Source: Romboutsia lituseburensis DSM 797 (GTDB lineage Bacteria; Bacillota; Clostridia; Peptostreptococcales; Peptostreptococcaceae). From it: 64,000 bases of DNA. The notes below the pieces were generated by a model that searched no databases, was not told the DNA's origin, and saw nothing but the letters and a program-made list of their open reading frames with translations. Positions 17,706-26,584 of this stretch are shown here, piece by piece. The position numbers and the translations under genes are program-made. The DNA lies in the NCBI RefSeq assembly GCF_900103615.1, contig NZ_FNGW01000001.1:434001-498000 (forward strand), read 5' to 3'. Position 1 is the stretch's first letter, and each line of letters opens with the position of its first letter.

Positions 17706-18692
17706 CTAAATTATACATTCTATAATTTCATCTTTATTTACTTTAAAGAAATATTTCGGTATATCTATATTACTTATAACTTTTTTTATATCTTCTTTGT
17801 TGTATTTACATCCGCAAAGTGCTTTTGATACATCTTCAATATTTCCTTCTCCAAAGAAGTCTCCATTTATACTGCAATCTTCAATAATACCCTTTTTAAC
17901 ATTCATATTAAATGATACTTTTCCACCTTCAAATCTTTTCCACTTACTTATATTAAATTTAGGTGATGCTCCGTAATTCCATTCCCATGTTTCAAATTTT
18001 TCTTTTGCTATTTCATTTACCCTTTGTATATCTTCTTCTGTTAATTTATATATATTATCAACATTTTTTAATAAACTTTTTAACATTATATCTCTAAACT
18101 TAATTGCATCTATATCCTTTTCTAGATGTTCAGATACATTTGTTACTCTCTCTCTTACCGACTTTATTCCCTTAGATATTATTTTATCTTCAGCAACAGT
18201 TATACTTTTAACCATTTCCTCTATATTTGTATTAAATAGAATTGATCCATGATGAAGTCTTACATTATCTTTTATATATTGTGCATTTCCTGAAAACTTT
18301 TTATTTCCTATAAGTAAATCATTCCTACTATTAAAACTTGCCTCTACACCTTGTTCTTTAAGTGCATCTATTATTGGCTGAGTAAATGTTTTAAAATCTA
18401 TTCCACTGCCATTGTAGTTCTTTGTTATAAATGTATACTGCCATCCATTCATATCCGTATAAATTGTGCCTCCACCTGTTATACGTCTTACAACATTTAT
18501 GTTATTTTCTTCTACATATTTATTATTTATTTCTTCTATTGTATTTTGAAACTTCCCTACCATTAAAGTTGGATTTGTTCTCCAAAACATAAATATAGTA
18601 TCATCTTTCAAGTCTTTCTCTGTCATAAGATAATATTCAAGTGCAAAGTTAAAATATGGATTTTGTGAGTGGTTTTCTACGTATATCATCAT
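17706..18692 (-). CDS. lplA: Lipoate--protein ligase
   Basis: A 328-residue ligase that activates free lipoate with ATP and attaches it to lysines of lipoyl domains (such as glycine cleavage H or acyltransferase E2 proteins). The catalytic domain shows FALEYYLM, the RRITGGGTIYTD motif (the RRxTGGG lipoate-adenylate loop), SGNAQYIKDNVRLHHGSILF with its conserved GxA and HG residues, and a C-terminal accessory domain (about 240-328; KFNISKWKRFEGGKVSFNMNV). Length matches two-domain LplA. Two ATGs lie in tandem at the start behind AAGGGGG; the first is used here. No partner gene is nearby; it appears monocistronic. Confidence 0.95.
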   Translation of the reverse strand: MMIYVENHSQNPYFNFALEYYLMTEKDLKDDTIFMFWRTNPTLMVGKFQNTIEEINNKYVEENNINVVRRITGGGTIYTDMNGWQYTFITKNYNGSGIDFKTFTQPIIDALKEQGVEASFNSRNDLLIGNKKFSGNAQYIKDNVRLHHGSILFNTNIEEMVKSITVAEDKIISKGIKSVRERVTNVSEHLEKDIDAIKFRDIMLKSLLKNVDNIYKLTEEDIQRVNEIAKEKFETWEWNYGASPKFNISKWKRFEGGKVSFNMNVKKGIIEDCSINGDFFGEGNIEDVSKALCGCKYNKEDIKKVISNIDIPKYFFKVNKDEIIECII

Positions 18693-18792
18693 TTTCCCCC
18701 TTGATAATTTAACTGTCTATTAATTTATATATCCATATTCGATATTTATTTAACATTTCCTTTATTTTATCTTTATTTTCTACAATAAATTT

Positions 18793-18825
18793 AAGAAAGA
18801 GCCTATAATTATAAGCTCTCTTTTT
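18793..18825 (-). terminator. Terminator after the FNT channel gene
   Basis: AGAGC ... GCTCT hairpin with a long AT stem and T tail, about 50 bp past the channel stop. Confidence 0.75.
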
Positions 18826-18874
18826 AATCTAATCATTTTTATAAATAAAAATGATCTATTTAATTTTAGATCTA

Positions 18875-19648
18875 CTATTTATCTTCACGTCCTAATATAT
18901 AAGCTCCTGCCCCCATAAATACAGCTCCTCCTACCATATTACCTAGGGTAACTATTGCTAAATTATATATAGCCCCTCCTAATGTAACACTTGATATAGT
19001 TGGTGCAAATAAAGCAACTCCAAATATAGTCATATTAGCAACACTATGTTCAAATCCACTTGTTATAAATGCAAATAAACACATAAATATTATTATTAAT
19101 TTAGCAGCATCGTTATTAGTTTTAAATGAACATAATATAGCTACACAAACTAATATATTACATAGTATTCCTCTAAAGAAAAGCTCTGTTGCACCAACAC
19201 TAGCTTTTGCAGCTGCAGTTGTAGTAAAGAATTCCATGACAGGTCCTTTTGATATTAATCCAGTACCTACAAATAAAATTGCTACTAGTAAAGAACCTAT
19301 TAAATTTCCTATATAACTATACATCCATACCTTGCATGTATCACCTAATTTTACTCCTTTATTTAACGTCCCTGCTGTCATTACCATATTATTACCTGTA
19401 AATAACTCTGATCCTGTAAATACTACTAAGCTAAGTGCTATAGCAAATGACATCCCCATTAGAATTTTTGTCATAGGAGAGTTTGCAGCAGTTAAAAGCC
19501 CACCTATTGTAAATATTAATATAATTCCTAGTCCTACATAAAGTCCTGCAAATGCTGATGAAGTTAAATACTTTAATAAACTTTTATTTAACAAGTTAAC
19601 CTTATTTTTTGCTGCATTAGTTAGTTTTTCTAGCGTTTCATTGTGCAT
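18875..19648 (-). CDS. Formate/nitrite transporter family channel, likely hydrosulfide channel
   Basis: A 257-residue FNT-family channel with six hydrophobic helices. Seen: the N-terminal SSAFAGLYVGLGIILIF helix, GSELFTGNNMVM (the conserved helix break and gate region), RGILCNILVCVA (second broken helix), and FEHSVANMTIF (family-typical HSxANM with the pore histidine). Length matches. In C. difficile an FNT member encoded with asrABC was shown to conduct hydrosulfide, and this gene follows asrABC on the same strand, so export of HS- made by sulfite reductase is the best reading. It could also pass formate or nitrite. GAGGGG ribosome site; a 42-bp palindrome separates it from asrC. Confidence 0.9.
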   Translation of the reverse strand: MHNETLEKLTNAAKNKVNLLNKSLLKYLTSSAFAGLYVGLGIILIFTIGGLLTAANSPMTKILMGMSFAIALSLVVFTGSELFTGNNMVMTAGTLNKGVKLGDTCKVWMYSYIGNLIGSLLVAILFVGTGLISKGPVMEFFTTTAAAKASVGATELFFRGILCNILVCVAILCSFKTNNDAAKLIIIFMCLFAFITSGFEHSVANMTIFGVALFAPTISSVTLGGAIYNLAIVTLGNMVGGAVFMGAGAYILGREDK

Positions 19649-19717
19649 AATAATTTCCCCTCTTTGTATAAATTATTTTTTTAACAAATATAGATAAAAA
19701 TCTATCATTATTATTTT

Positions 19718-19759
19718 AAATTTATTGTGATAATTAAATTTAATTATCACAATAAATTT
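19718..19759 (-). other. Perfect 42-bp palindrome between asrC and the FNT gene
   Basis: Both arms of 21 bp match perfectly (outer ends AAATTTATTGTGATAA and TTATCACAATAAATTT). It starts 5 bp after the asrC stop. There is no real T tract after it, so it may stabilise the asr mRNA 3' end or reduce, rather than stop, read-through. It also contains TTGTGA and TCACAA half sites resembling Crp-family half sites, but spaced 16 bp apart instead of 6. Confidence 0.65.
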
Positions 19760-19764
19760 GTGAA

Positions 19765-20727
19765 TTAATACTTTATGCCACTCCAGTATACATTTTGATT
19801 TACTATAGTTATATCATCAAAATTTACGCCTTCTAGTGCCCACTTTTTAAACTCCATAAATCCAGTTCTGTCTACTATATATCCAATGTGTTCCTTAGGA
19901 AGACTTCTGTCTATATAATGTTCTACATATTTGTAAGTATTTAATATTATCTTTATAATATTTTTTTCATCTGCCCAAATTAAAAAATCTTCAGCAAGTC
20001 TTGGATTTTTCTTACCACTTCTACCCATTATAGCTAATCTATAGTATTTTTTAGAATCTCTAGTCCATGCATTTGTTGGGCAATTTAAAACACATTCTCC
20101 ACATCCGATACATTTACTATGGTCTCTTATAACTCTATAATTTTCTGCATGAAGAGCTCCTGTTGATAGACTTTTACACTTTTTAACACAAGCTCCACAT
20201 GATACACATCTATCTTTATCATATTTAGGAAGTGTCATACCTATTATTCCAAAATCATGACTTCTAGCTTTTATACAATCATTTGGACATCCCGTTAAAG
20301 CTACTTTCACATGTAAATCATTTGGAAAAACTGCATCTTCTATCTTTTTTGCAAATTCAGTTGTATTATATTGTGCCTTTGGACATACTTTATTTCCTAT
20401 ACATGCTGATATATTTCTAGTTCCAGCAGATGGGTATCCTTTGCCCTTTTCTTCTTGATTTATGTTCATTTTATCAATTATTGGCTGCACAAGCTTATTT
20501 ACTTCTTCCATATGTTCCATTTTAATTCCAAGTATTTCAAATCCTTGTCTAGTTGTCATGTGTATTTGTCCATTCCCATATTCACTAGCAATTTTTGAAA
20601 CTATCATTAAACTTTCAGGATCAACACATCCTCCTGGTATTCTAACTCTCAAAGCTGTTTCATATTTATTTTTAGTTATTCTATAAGCATTTTTCATTAC
20701 TTTTTTAGTATTTAAATCTCTTATCAC
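19765..20727 (-). CDS. asrC: Anaerobic sulfite reductase subunit C
   Basis: A 320-residue siroheme/Fe-S subunit that carries out the six-electron reduction of sulfite to sulfide. Early segments LRVRIPGGCVDPE and HMTTRQGFEILGI match the sulfite/nitrite reductase ferredoxin-like half-domain with its substrate-binding arginine; NISACIGNKVCPKAQYNT and KVALTGCPNDCIKA supply the siroheme/4Fe-4S cysteines; then two ferredoxin motifs (CVSCGACVKKC, CIGCGECVLNCP). Last gene of asrABC, 12 bp behind asrB. AGGAGG ribosome site. Confidence 0.96.
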   Translation of the reverse strand: MIRDLNTKKVMKNAYRITKNKYETALRVRIPGGCVDPESLMIVSKIASEYGNGQIHMTTRQGFEILGIKMEHMEEVNKLVQPIIDKMNINQEEKGKGYPSAGTRNISACIGNKVCPKAQYNTTEFAKKIEDAVFPNDLHVKVALTGCPNDCIKARSHDFGIIGMTLPKYDKDRCVSCGACVKKCKSLSTGALHAENYRVIRDHSKCIGCGECVLNCPTNAWTRDSKKYYRLAIMGRSGKKNPRLAEDFLIWADEKNIIKIILNTYKYVEHYIDRSLPKEHIGYIVDRTGFMEFKKWALEGVNFDDITIVNQNVYWSGIKY

Positions 20728-20739
20728 AAATTTATCCTC

Positions 20740-21531
20740 CTAATCTATAAGATTTTTAGCGTATGAATAGTCAAATACAGGACCATCCATACAAATATAA
20801 GTATCATCCATCTTGCAATGTCCACATTTACCTATACCACAACACATTTTTCTTTCATAAGAAACCCATACATTATTTTCTGCTAAATCTCTTTTTAAAA
20901 ATTCTTCAACTGTGAACTTCATCATCATAGGAGGTCCTACTACTATAGCTGATGTATTATTAATATTTTCAATTTTTAAATTTGGAATATATTTTGTTAC
21001 AAGCCCAATATTTCCTTGGTAATTTTCATCTGCTTTATCAACTGTAACTATAACATCTAATTTTTCACTCCACTTTTTTAAATCATCTTTAAACAATATA
21101 TCTTGAGGAGATCTAAATCCAGCTATTAGCTTAAAACTTTTACATTTATCTATATTTTCATAAAAATACTCTATAATTCCTCGAACAGGTGCCAGACCAC
21201 TTCCCCCTGCTACTACGACTACTTCTCTATCTTCATATAAACTAACATCAAATCCATTTCCATAAGATCCTCTTATAAAGAAATTATCACCTACATTATA
21301 ATCAAATATCTCATTCGTTACTTTACCTACACTTCTTATTGTAAAATCTATATAATCTTTTCCATATCCACTTACAGATATTGGACTTTCCCCAAATTTT
21401 GGTATAGATATTTCATAAAACTTTCCTGGTAAAACATCTTTAGTGTTTGCCTCAACTCTAAATGTCCACTCTATATCTGTATGTTTAAATATGTCTGTTA
21501 TTTTCGCTGCTGTTGGTATATATGGATTCAT
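20740..21531 (-). CDS. asrB: Anaerobic sulfite reductase subunit B
   Basis: A 263-residue flavin reductase-like subunit that takes electrons from NADH. FAD-binding strands at residues 1-95 (KFYEISIPKFGESPISVSG, FFIRGSYGNGF), NAD-binding fold at about 100-220 (VVVVAGGSGLAPVRGIIEYF, AIVVGPPMMMKF), and a C-terminal 2Fe-2S cysteine cluster (CCGIGKCGHCKMDDTYIC) as in dihydroorotate dehydrogenase electron-transfer subunits. Its ATG overlaps the asrA stop by one base, so the two are translationally coupled. Confidence 0.96.
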   Translation of the reverse strand: MNPYIPTAAKITDIFKHTDIEWTFRVEANTKDVLPGKFYEISIPKFGESPISVSGYGKDYIDFTIRSVGKVTNEIFDYNVGDNFFIRGSYGNGFDVSLYEDREVVVVAGGSGLAPVRGIIEYFYENIDKCKSFKLIAGFRSPQDILFKDDLKKWSEKLDVIVTVDKADENYQGNIGLVTKYIPNLKIENINNTSAIVVGPPMMMKFTVEEFLKRDLAENNVWVSYERKMCCGIGKCGHCKMDDTYICMDGPVFDYSYAKNLID

Positions 21532-22541
21532 TATTTCTCCTCCTTATTAACTATTTCACTTACTTTTTCTATACATTTTGAAAATGATATATATTGAGGA
21601 CAAGCATCATCACATCTACCACATCCTACACACATGTTATATCCAAAACGCTTTTTAAAATCATATACTTTGTGCATAGTTTTAAATCTCATACGCTCAC
21701 CTTTAGTAGATCTAAATTCATGACCTCCCGCCATAGATGTAAATCCATCTACATGACATCCTGCCCAAACTCTTCTTCTTTCTCCAACGTTTTCATTTTC
21801 TTTGTAATAAACATCTTGCATTGTATAGCAAGAACAAGTTGGACATACAAAATTACATCGCCCACATGCTATACATCTACCATTGTATTCATTCCACATT
21901 TCATCATTTGCTAATTCTTTTAAATTTAATTTTTGTGTATCTGGTAACTCTATATTAAATAAGTTTTCTTTAACAAATTCAACTTCAAAGTTATCGTTTT
22001 CACCTTTAAAAACATTTAAATCTTCATCTTTTATTTCTAGTTGAATTTCATCATCATTAATATTTAATCCCATTGAATAGTTATCTGTTTTGTTAGATTC
22101 CATGCTTACACAAAAACAATTTCTGAAACTTTTCTTACATCCAACTAGAACAAATTTTACTTTTTCTCTAAGTTTTTTATAATAATAATCTTCATCTAAT
22201 CCATTTGATAAGTATATCTGATCTAATCTTTTTATTGCATTTATATCACAGGCTCTTAAAAACATTATTACCTTTTTATCATCTATGTCACTTTCCTTAA
22301 ATTCTTTTTCAGTAAAATAAAATAATATCTGAGTTATAGGAAAAATAACTTCCTTTGGTGAAAAGTCTGATTTTTTATTAAATTCCATTTCCTCAATAGA
22401 ATTAACTTCTTGATACCTTACAACATCAGTATCTGAATAAGTTCCTTTATATCCAAGAGATACTGGTGCAAGTATTTTATAATCTTTGCTTAGTTTCTTT
22501 AAGCCTTCATTAAAGTTTTCTTTACTTAATTTTATTTTCAT
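21531..22541 (-). CDS. asrA: Anaerobic sulfite reductase subunit A
   Basis: A 336-residue ferredoxin-type electron-transfer subunit. The N-terminal 200 residues match the family (APVSLGYKGTYSDTDVVRYQ, FLRACDINAIKRLDQIYL), and two 4Fe-4S motifs follow: CIACGRCNFVCPTC and CVGCGRCDDACP. A GTG three codons upstream is in frame, but the AAGGTGG ribosome site lies 5 bases before the ATG at 22539-22541, so I start there. A Crp-type palindrome stands about 60 bp upstream, and a Crp-family gene about 0.7 kb upstream on the same strand. Confidence 0.95.
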   Translation of the reverse strand: MKIKLSKENFNEGLKKLSKDYKILAPVSLGYKGTYSDTDVVRYQEVNSIEEMEFNKKSDFSPKEVIFPITQILFYFTEKEFKESDIDDKKVIMFLRACDINAIKRLDQIYLSNGLDEDYYYKKLREKVKFVLVGCKKSFRNCFCVSMESNKTDNYSMGLNINDDEIQLEIKDEDLNVFKGENDNFEVEFVKENLFNIELPDTQKLNLKELANDEMWNEYNGRCIACGRCNFVCPTCSCYTMQDVYYKENENVGERRRVWAGCHVDGFTSMAGGHEFRSTKGERMRFKTMHKVYDFKKRFGYNMCVGCGRCDDACPQYISFSKCIEKVSEIVNKEEK

Positions 22542-22601
22542 ACTAGCCACCTTTTCTTATTTTTTATTAATTTAATGTTAACATTTTATCAATTTTATCT
22601 C

Positions 22602-22617
22602 TGTGATTAATGTCACG
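22602..22617. promoter_or_regulatory. Crp/Fnr-family binding site before asrA
   Basis: TGTGATTAATGTCACG contains GTGA-N6-TCAC, the core Crp-type palindrome. Centre is about 68 bp before the asrA ATG. A TAAAAT-like -10 box lies at 22583-22588 on the minus strand. The recognition helix of the nearby Crp protein (RETLSR) fits GTGA half sites. Confidence 0.65.
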
Positions 22618-22702
22618 AATTTATGGGTATAATCTATATTTAGTTAAAAAATATACAAACCAATTTCATACTTTTCGTGTAAATATACTTAAGCATAAAA
22701 AT

Positions 22703-22735
22703 AAGAGCATATCTCTGTTTAGAGATAGCTCTTTT
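22703..22735 (-). terminator. Terminator of the acetyltransferase gene
   Basis: AAGAGCTATCTCT ... AGAGATATGCTCTT-type hairpin with T tail, past the ElaA-like stop. Confidence 0.8.
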
Positions 22736-22766
22736 GTTTATTATAAATTTATGTATAGTCTAATAA

Positions 22767-23213
22767 TTATTTAGTTTTATAAAGCATTTCTACATGAGGA
22801 ATATTATCTTCAAGATAAACTTCTGATACTTCTTCAAATCCAAGGCTTTTATAGAAATCTACTAGATATGCTTGAGCAGAAATTCTAATTTCATTCTCAT
22901 TTAATTCTTTTTCAATAAACTCAATACCTTTTAACATTAATTTTCTAGCAATACCTCTACCTCTCTCATCTTTTGAAACTACTACTCTACCTATTGATAT
23001 TTCATCATATGATATTCCTTTTTCTACAATTCTTAAATATGCTAGTATTTCATCATTTTCTTCTAAGTATAAATGATAGCAGTTTTCATCACTTCCATCA
23101 CAATCATTAAATGGGCATTCTTGTTCTACTACGAAAACCTCGCTTCTTAAGTTTAAAATTTTATATAATTCTTTGTTCTTTAGTTCCTCAAATGATTTAA
23201 TTTTCCAGTTCAT
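22767..23213 (-). CDS. ElaA-like GNAT N-acetyltransferase
   Basis: A 148-residue single-domain acetyltransferase that matches the ElaA family over its whole length: LRSEVFVVEQECPFNDCDG, YLRIVEKG, IGRVVVSKDERGRGIARKLM (the acetyl-CoA pyrophosphate loop, RGRGIA) and AQAYLVDFYKSLGFEEVSEVYLEDNIPH. The acceptor is unknown for the family. It lies 36 bp behind the Crp-family regulator gene and is probably transcribed with it; a terminator follows. ATG with a GAGGGG site upstream. Confidence 0.92.
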   Translation of the reverse strand: MNWKIKSFEELKNKELYKILNLRSEVFVVEQECPFNDCDGSDENCYHLYLEENDEILAYLRIVEKGISYDEISIGRVVVSKDERGRGIARKLMLKGIEFIEKELNENEIRISAQAYLVDFYKSLGFEEVSEVYLEDNIPHVEMLYKTK

Positions 23214-23249
23214 GATGTGTCCCCTCTCTTTTTAATATATTAAACTTAT

Positions 23250-23939
23250 CTAATTTCCTTTAAAGTAATTAGACAATTCCATTTCCTTTACATATATTTT
23301 TTTACCCTCTAATTTTACTAATCCTTCATCTTGAAGATTTTTCATTGCTCGTGATAATGTTTCTCTTTTGCATCCTAACATATCAGCAATATAAGTTATA
23401 CTTATATTAACATTTATAAGAGTCCAGCTTCCACTTTTAATTCCAAATTCTTTACTAATTCTATATAATTTAGCAGCTAATTTTTTATCTATTTTTATAG
23501 ATATAGAATTCTTAAGCTGTCTATATAATCTTCTTGTCCTTCTTTCCATATAGTTAAAGATATTTTTTGATAATCCAAAATCATTTTCAACTATGCCTAT
23601 AAACTCTTCAATATTATATTCTAATACTAATGATTTTTCAAAGGCTTCACAACTAACTGTAGATGTTTTAACTTCATCTAATATTATCTCATTTATCATT
23701 TCACCCTGCTTTAGTATAAATATTACTTTTCGTTCTCCACCTTCACTCATTTTAAAAGTTGACACTTTTCCTTCTAGTAAAAAATATATTTTTTCTATTT
23801 TTTCTTTTTCATAAAATAATATATCTTTCTTATTTATTACCTTTATTTTTCCTCTTTTTATAAGTTCTTTTCTAGTACTCTCTTTTATATTTTTAAATAT
23901 GTGAACCTTATCTATATCATAATCTAAAATTTTTTTCAT
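23250..23939 (-). CDS. Crp/Fnr-family transcriptional regulator
   Basis: A 229-residue regulator: cyclic-nucleotide-like beta-roll at about 12-115, dimer helix at about 120-150 and winged helix from 150. The recognition helix reads CKRETLSRAM; R192, E193 and R197 match the Arg, Glu and Arg that make Crp contact TGTGA. There is no N-terminal cysteine cluster, so it is not an Fe-S FNR; only two cysteines are present (97 and 190). The effector is unknown. The GTGA-N6-TCAC site before asrA makes sulfite reductase a probable target. No Crp site is visible upstream of its own start. Confidence 0.9.
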   Translation of the reverse strand: MKKILDYDIDKVHIFKNIKESTRKELIKRGKIKVINKKDILFYEKEKIEKIYFLLEGKVSTFKMSEGGERKVIFILKQGEMINEIILDEVKTSTVSCEAFEKSLVLEYNIEEFIGIVENDFGLSKNIFNYMERRTRRLYRQLKNSISIKIDKKLAAKLYRISKEFGIKSGSWTLINVNISITYIADMLGCKRETLSRAMKNLQDEGLVKLEGKKIYVKEMELSNYFKGN

Positions 23940-24035
23940 TAACTCACCTTAATTTAAATTTCATTAATATTTTGATTTTTAGTAATTATATCATAAAATA
24001 TATAAATGTTTAAAAATAAAATATACTTCTTAATA

Positions 24036-24178
24036 AAAAAGTCACTTCGCTCCTGTCGCCAACGACTTCGTCCGTTGCTCAAAAATGTCATTTTTTACTT
24101 TTACAAAGGTGTTGATATTACTATACTTCATAACTTATCTACAATTTTTGATTTATCATAATTCCTTTAAGAGTAAAA
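24036..24178 (+). repeat. Dispersed intergenic repeat, copy 3 (long form)
   Basis: Core TGTCGCCAACGACTTCGTCC at about 24056 followed by about 100 bp that match the long copy at 48820-48960 base for base over most of the length (for example GCTCAAAAATGTCATTTTTT). Confidence 0.85.
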
Positions 24179-24227
24179 AAATATAGGAAATATCATTATA
24201 AAAATAATATTTCCTATATTTTTTTAT
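24174..24227 (-). terminator. Terminator of the zinc-ribbon operon
   Basis: AATATAGGAAATAT and ATATTTCCTATATT arms followed by a T tract on both strands. Confidence 0.78.
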
Positions 24228-24248
24228 ATTTAATTTTTATTTATATGA

Positions 24249-24734
24249 TTATAAATTATTATCTAATTTAAATCCACAGCAACTACAATACTTAGACTCT
24301 AAATCCACTTCACTATCACAGTTATTGCAAATTATATATTTAACTTGTATCTCTTCTATCTCTATTTTTTTTCCACATTCACCACAGAACTTAGCATTTT
24401 GATTTAAAACACTTCCACATTCGCATGTAGTATCATTTTTTAATGATTCTATTTCTTTTATTTTCATAGATATATCATATATATTTTTGTCTATATCTAT
24501 AATTTGATTTTTATAATCATCAAAATCATTATCTATAATAGTGTTATTTCTAAGTTTTGTGTATAATAATTCACCCATTTCTAAAAGTAAATTAGTCTTT
24601 TTTAATTGATAATCATCCATTTCGTCACTCAAGGTAGACTTTTCTTTTACTATTTCAATTTTTTCTCTACCCTTATCTATGCCATCTTGAACTCTAGCAA
24701 ATCTTTTATCAAATTTCTCTCTTAAGTTACTCAT
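24249..24734 (-). CDS. Zinc-ribbon protein with coiled-coil N-terminus
   Basis: A 161-residue cytoplasmic protein: charged helical region at 1-100 likely to form a coiled coil, then two zinc ribbons, CECGSVLNQNAKFCGECG and CNNCDSEVDLESKYCSCCG. Each has paired CxxC knuckles. Double zinc ribbons usually serve as protein or nucleic acid docking modules; the function is unknown. It lies 31 bp behind a membrane protein that also carries a zinc ribbon, so the two are probably one operon and may interact. Confidence 0.75.
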   Translation of the reverse strand: MSNLREKFDKRFARVQDGIDKGREKIEIVKEKSTLSDEMDDYQLKKTNLLLEMGELLYTKLRNNTIIDNDFDDYKNQIIDIDKNIYDISMKIKEIESLKNDTTCECGSVLNQNAKFCGECGKKIEIEEIQVKYIICNNCDSEVDLESKYCSCCGFKLDNNL

Positions 24735-24765
24735 AAATCCTCCGTATTTTATCTTTTACATAATT

Positions 24766-26142
24766 TTATAATATATTTTCATCTATGTTGTTGTCATCAA
24801 ATACATATAATTTATGACCTATTGATGTTAGTGCAAAACTATATATAAAGGAACTTATAACGGCCCCTAATACTGGCATGCCAAGTACTATAGATCCTTG
24901 ATAATTATTCATTTCAAATACTGATAGATTTCCACCTATTATCACGGAACTAAATAACGCTAGAATTCCCATTAATATAGCATAATATACACTAAACATT
25001 AAAACTACATTTACTTTACTATCTTTATATTTACGCTTTAAACTACATCCATTTAACAATATTATTAATGATCCTAATGCCATCATTACTGCGAATATAA
25101 GTTTTGTATCTAAGAATAAATCAGATATCACTAAACTAAATGCAGATATTGATGTATTAGATATTGTCACAGGAATAAAGTTGGCAAATCCCCACATATA
25201 AGCACTTAATTGAGATAATATTAACCCTATACTTATCTGATCAACGTAGCTATACATTCCAAATTCATATAAATAGCTTCTATCGTTTATAGTTATTCCA
25301 GTTAATACTACAAATGTTATAATGTATCCTGTAGCTATTATAACTAATGCTTTTTTTAATAAAGTTAAATGCATATTCTCACTATTATATTTTTTCTTAA
25401 AGTTTAATATATAAGTTGTTAAAAATGCTATTATAAATCCATTTAAAAATACACTTATTGGTCTATAACTAGCTTCAACCGCCATACCGTATTGAATCAT
25501 GTCATTAAAGCTTATTCTCATTCTACTTAAAATACTTAAAATGAACACAATAATTCCATATACCACTCCAACACCCAATGAGTTTAAAAACACATCTTTT
25601 GAACTTTTATTTTTATTTTTCATAAATAAAATATTAGATAAAAGTAACGAGATTATTGGCCCTAAAAGGAATAATAGCAATCCTAAATGTGCAGTTATAG
25701 CACCTGAACCTAACATATTACTTGAACTTACATCTAAATATCCTAAATTTAATCCCATTATAATATGGATTGGATTTATAAAGTTTCCTAAATCATCAAA
25801 CCCTATGCTTACAATTGCTTTAAATATAATAGACATTATAAATAGTATAGCTATAGATGATATCGATGTTTTTATGATACTACTTAAATTGAATTGTTCT
25901 AAAATTGATTTAATATTTTTATTTTTTCCTTCTCTAATATTAATTTTTTCAATATTATTAAGGCTATTTCCACAAATTCTACAGTAGTTGTCCTTTTCTT
26001 CATTTTCATTTTCACATTTACTACATGTATTATATACATTTTTCTTTAACCTAAAATTTTTATTTATGGATTTTTTTATTATGGATCCAGTTTTACTATT
26101 GTAATTTTCATATTTTGAATTTTCTTCCATCGTCTCCTCCAT
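24766..26142 (-). CDS. Zinc-ribbon polytopic membrane protein
   Basis: A 458-residue protein: one N-terminal zinc ribbon (CSKCENENEEKDNYCRICG, residues about 39-58), a charged linker, then 10-11 hydrophobic helices from about residue 90 to 445. Helices contain several Gly/Ser-rich stretches but no known transporter signature. I do not recognise the membrane family. The zinc ribbon at the cytoplasmic N-terminus pairs it with the neighbouring double-zinc-ribbon protein. GGAG ribosome site before the ATG. Confidence 0.72.
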   Translation of the reverse strand: MEETMEENSKYENYNSKTGSIIKKSINKNFRLKKNVYNTCSKCENENEEKDNYCRICGNSLNNIEKINIREGKNKNIKSILEQFNLSSIIKTSISSIAILFIMSIIFKAIVSIGFDDLGNFINPIHIIMGLNLGYLDVSSSNMLGSGAITAHLGLLLFLLGPIISLLLSNILFMKNKNKSSKDVFLNSLGVGVVYGIIVFILSILSRMRISFNDMIQYGMAVEASYRPISVFLNGFIIAFLTTYILNFKKKYNSENMHLTLLKKALVIIATGYIITFVVLTGITINDRSYLYEFGMYSYVDQISIGLILSQLSAYMWGFANFIPVTISNTSISAFSLVISDLFLDTKLIFAVMMALGSLIILLNGCSLKRKYKDSKVNVVLMFSVYYAILMGILALFSSVIIGGNLSVFEMNNYQGSIVLGMPVLGAVISSFIYSFALTSIGHKLYVFDDNNIDENIL

Positions 26143-26197
26143 TTTATTTAATTTTATAAATCATGATTAACAAGACTTATATAAGTTGCAATATTAT

Positions 26198-26221
26198 AAA
26201 ACTCTAGCATATGCTAGAGTT
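26198..26221 (-). terminator. Terminator overlapping the rhodanese stop codon
   Basis: AACTCTAGCATATGCTAGAGTT palindrome in two halves of 11 bp with a TTTT tail; its first arm includes the TAG stop. Confidence 0.8.
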
Positions 26222-26513
26222 TGTAGTCTATTATTCCCTTTTCTAAATTATATAACTTAGTAAATCCTTCAATTGAAAGTAAGTTACATGCAGTTATACT
26301 TCTATGTCCACTTCTACAATATACTACTACAGGTTTATTTTTATAATTTTCAATCTCATCTATATTATATAATAAATCGTGCAGTTGAATATTTATTGAA
26401 TTTTGTATGTTTTTTTCTTCATATTCATCTTTACTTCTAACATCTAGTAATAATATATCTTTTTCTTTTACTAATTTATTTAATTTTTCATTATTTATAT
26501 TTATATAATTCAT
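26214..26513 (-). CDS. Single-domain rhodanese (sulfurtransferase-like)
   Basis: A 99-residue rhodanese-fold protein. LLLDVRSKDEYEEKNIQNSINI is the typical first half; the active loop is CRSGHRS, with the catalytic cysteine in VVYCRSGHRS. Such proteins carry persulfide sulfur. An upstream GTG in frame is part of the GAGGTG ribosome site, so I start at the ATG 26511-26513. It could work with sulfide metabolism encoded at 19-22 kb, but it is not in that operon. Confidence 0.92.
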   Translation of the reverse strand: MNYININNEKLNKLVKEKDILLLDVRSKDEYEEKNIQNSINIQLHDLLYNIDEIENYKNKPVVVYCRSGHRSITACNLLSIEGFTKLYNLEKGIIDYKL

Positions 26514-26584
26514 TAAAATCACCTCGTATGCTTTTTATATTTTATACCCTTACAAGCATACTTAAAATCAAATTTTATGTGTCT

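Larger units (their letters stand above)
23940..24248. other. Intergenic gap, 309 bp
   Basis: Holds the long-form repeat (24036-24178) and the terminator of the zinc-ribbon gene. No gene seen. Confidence 0.6.
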
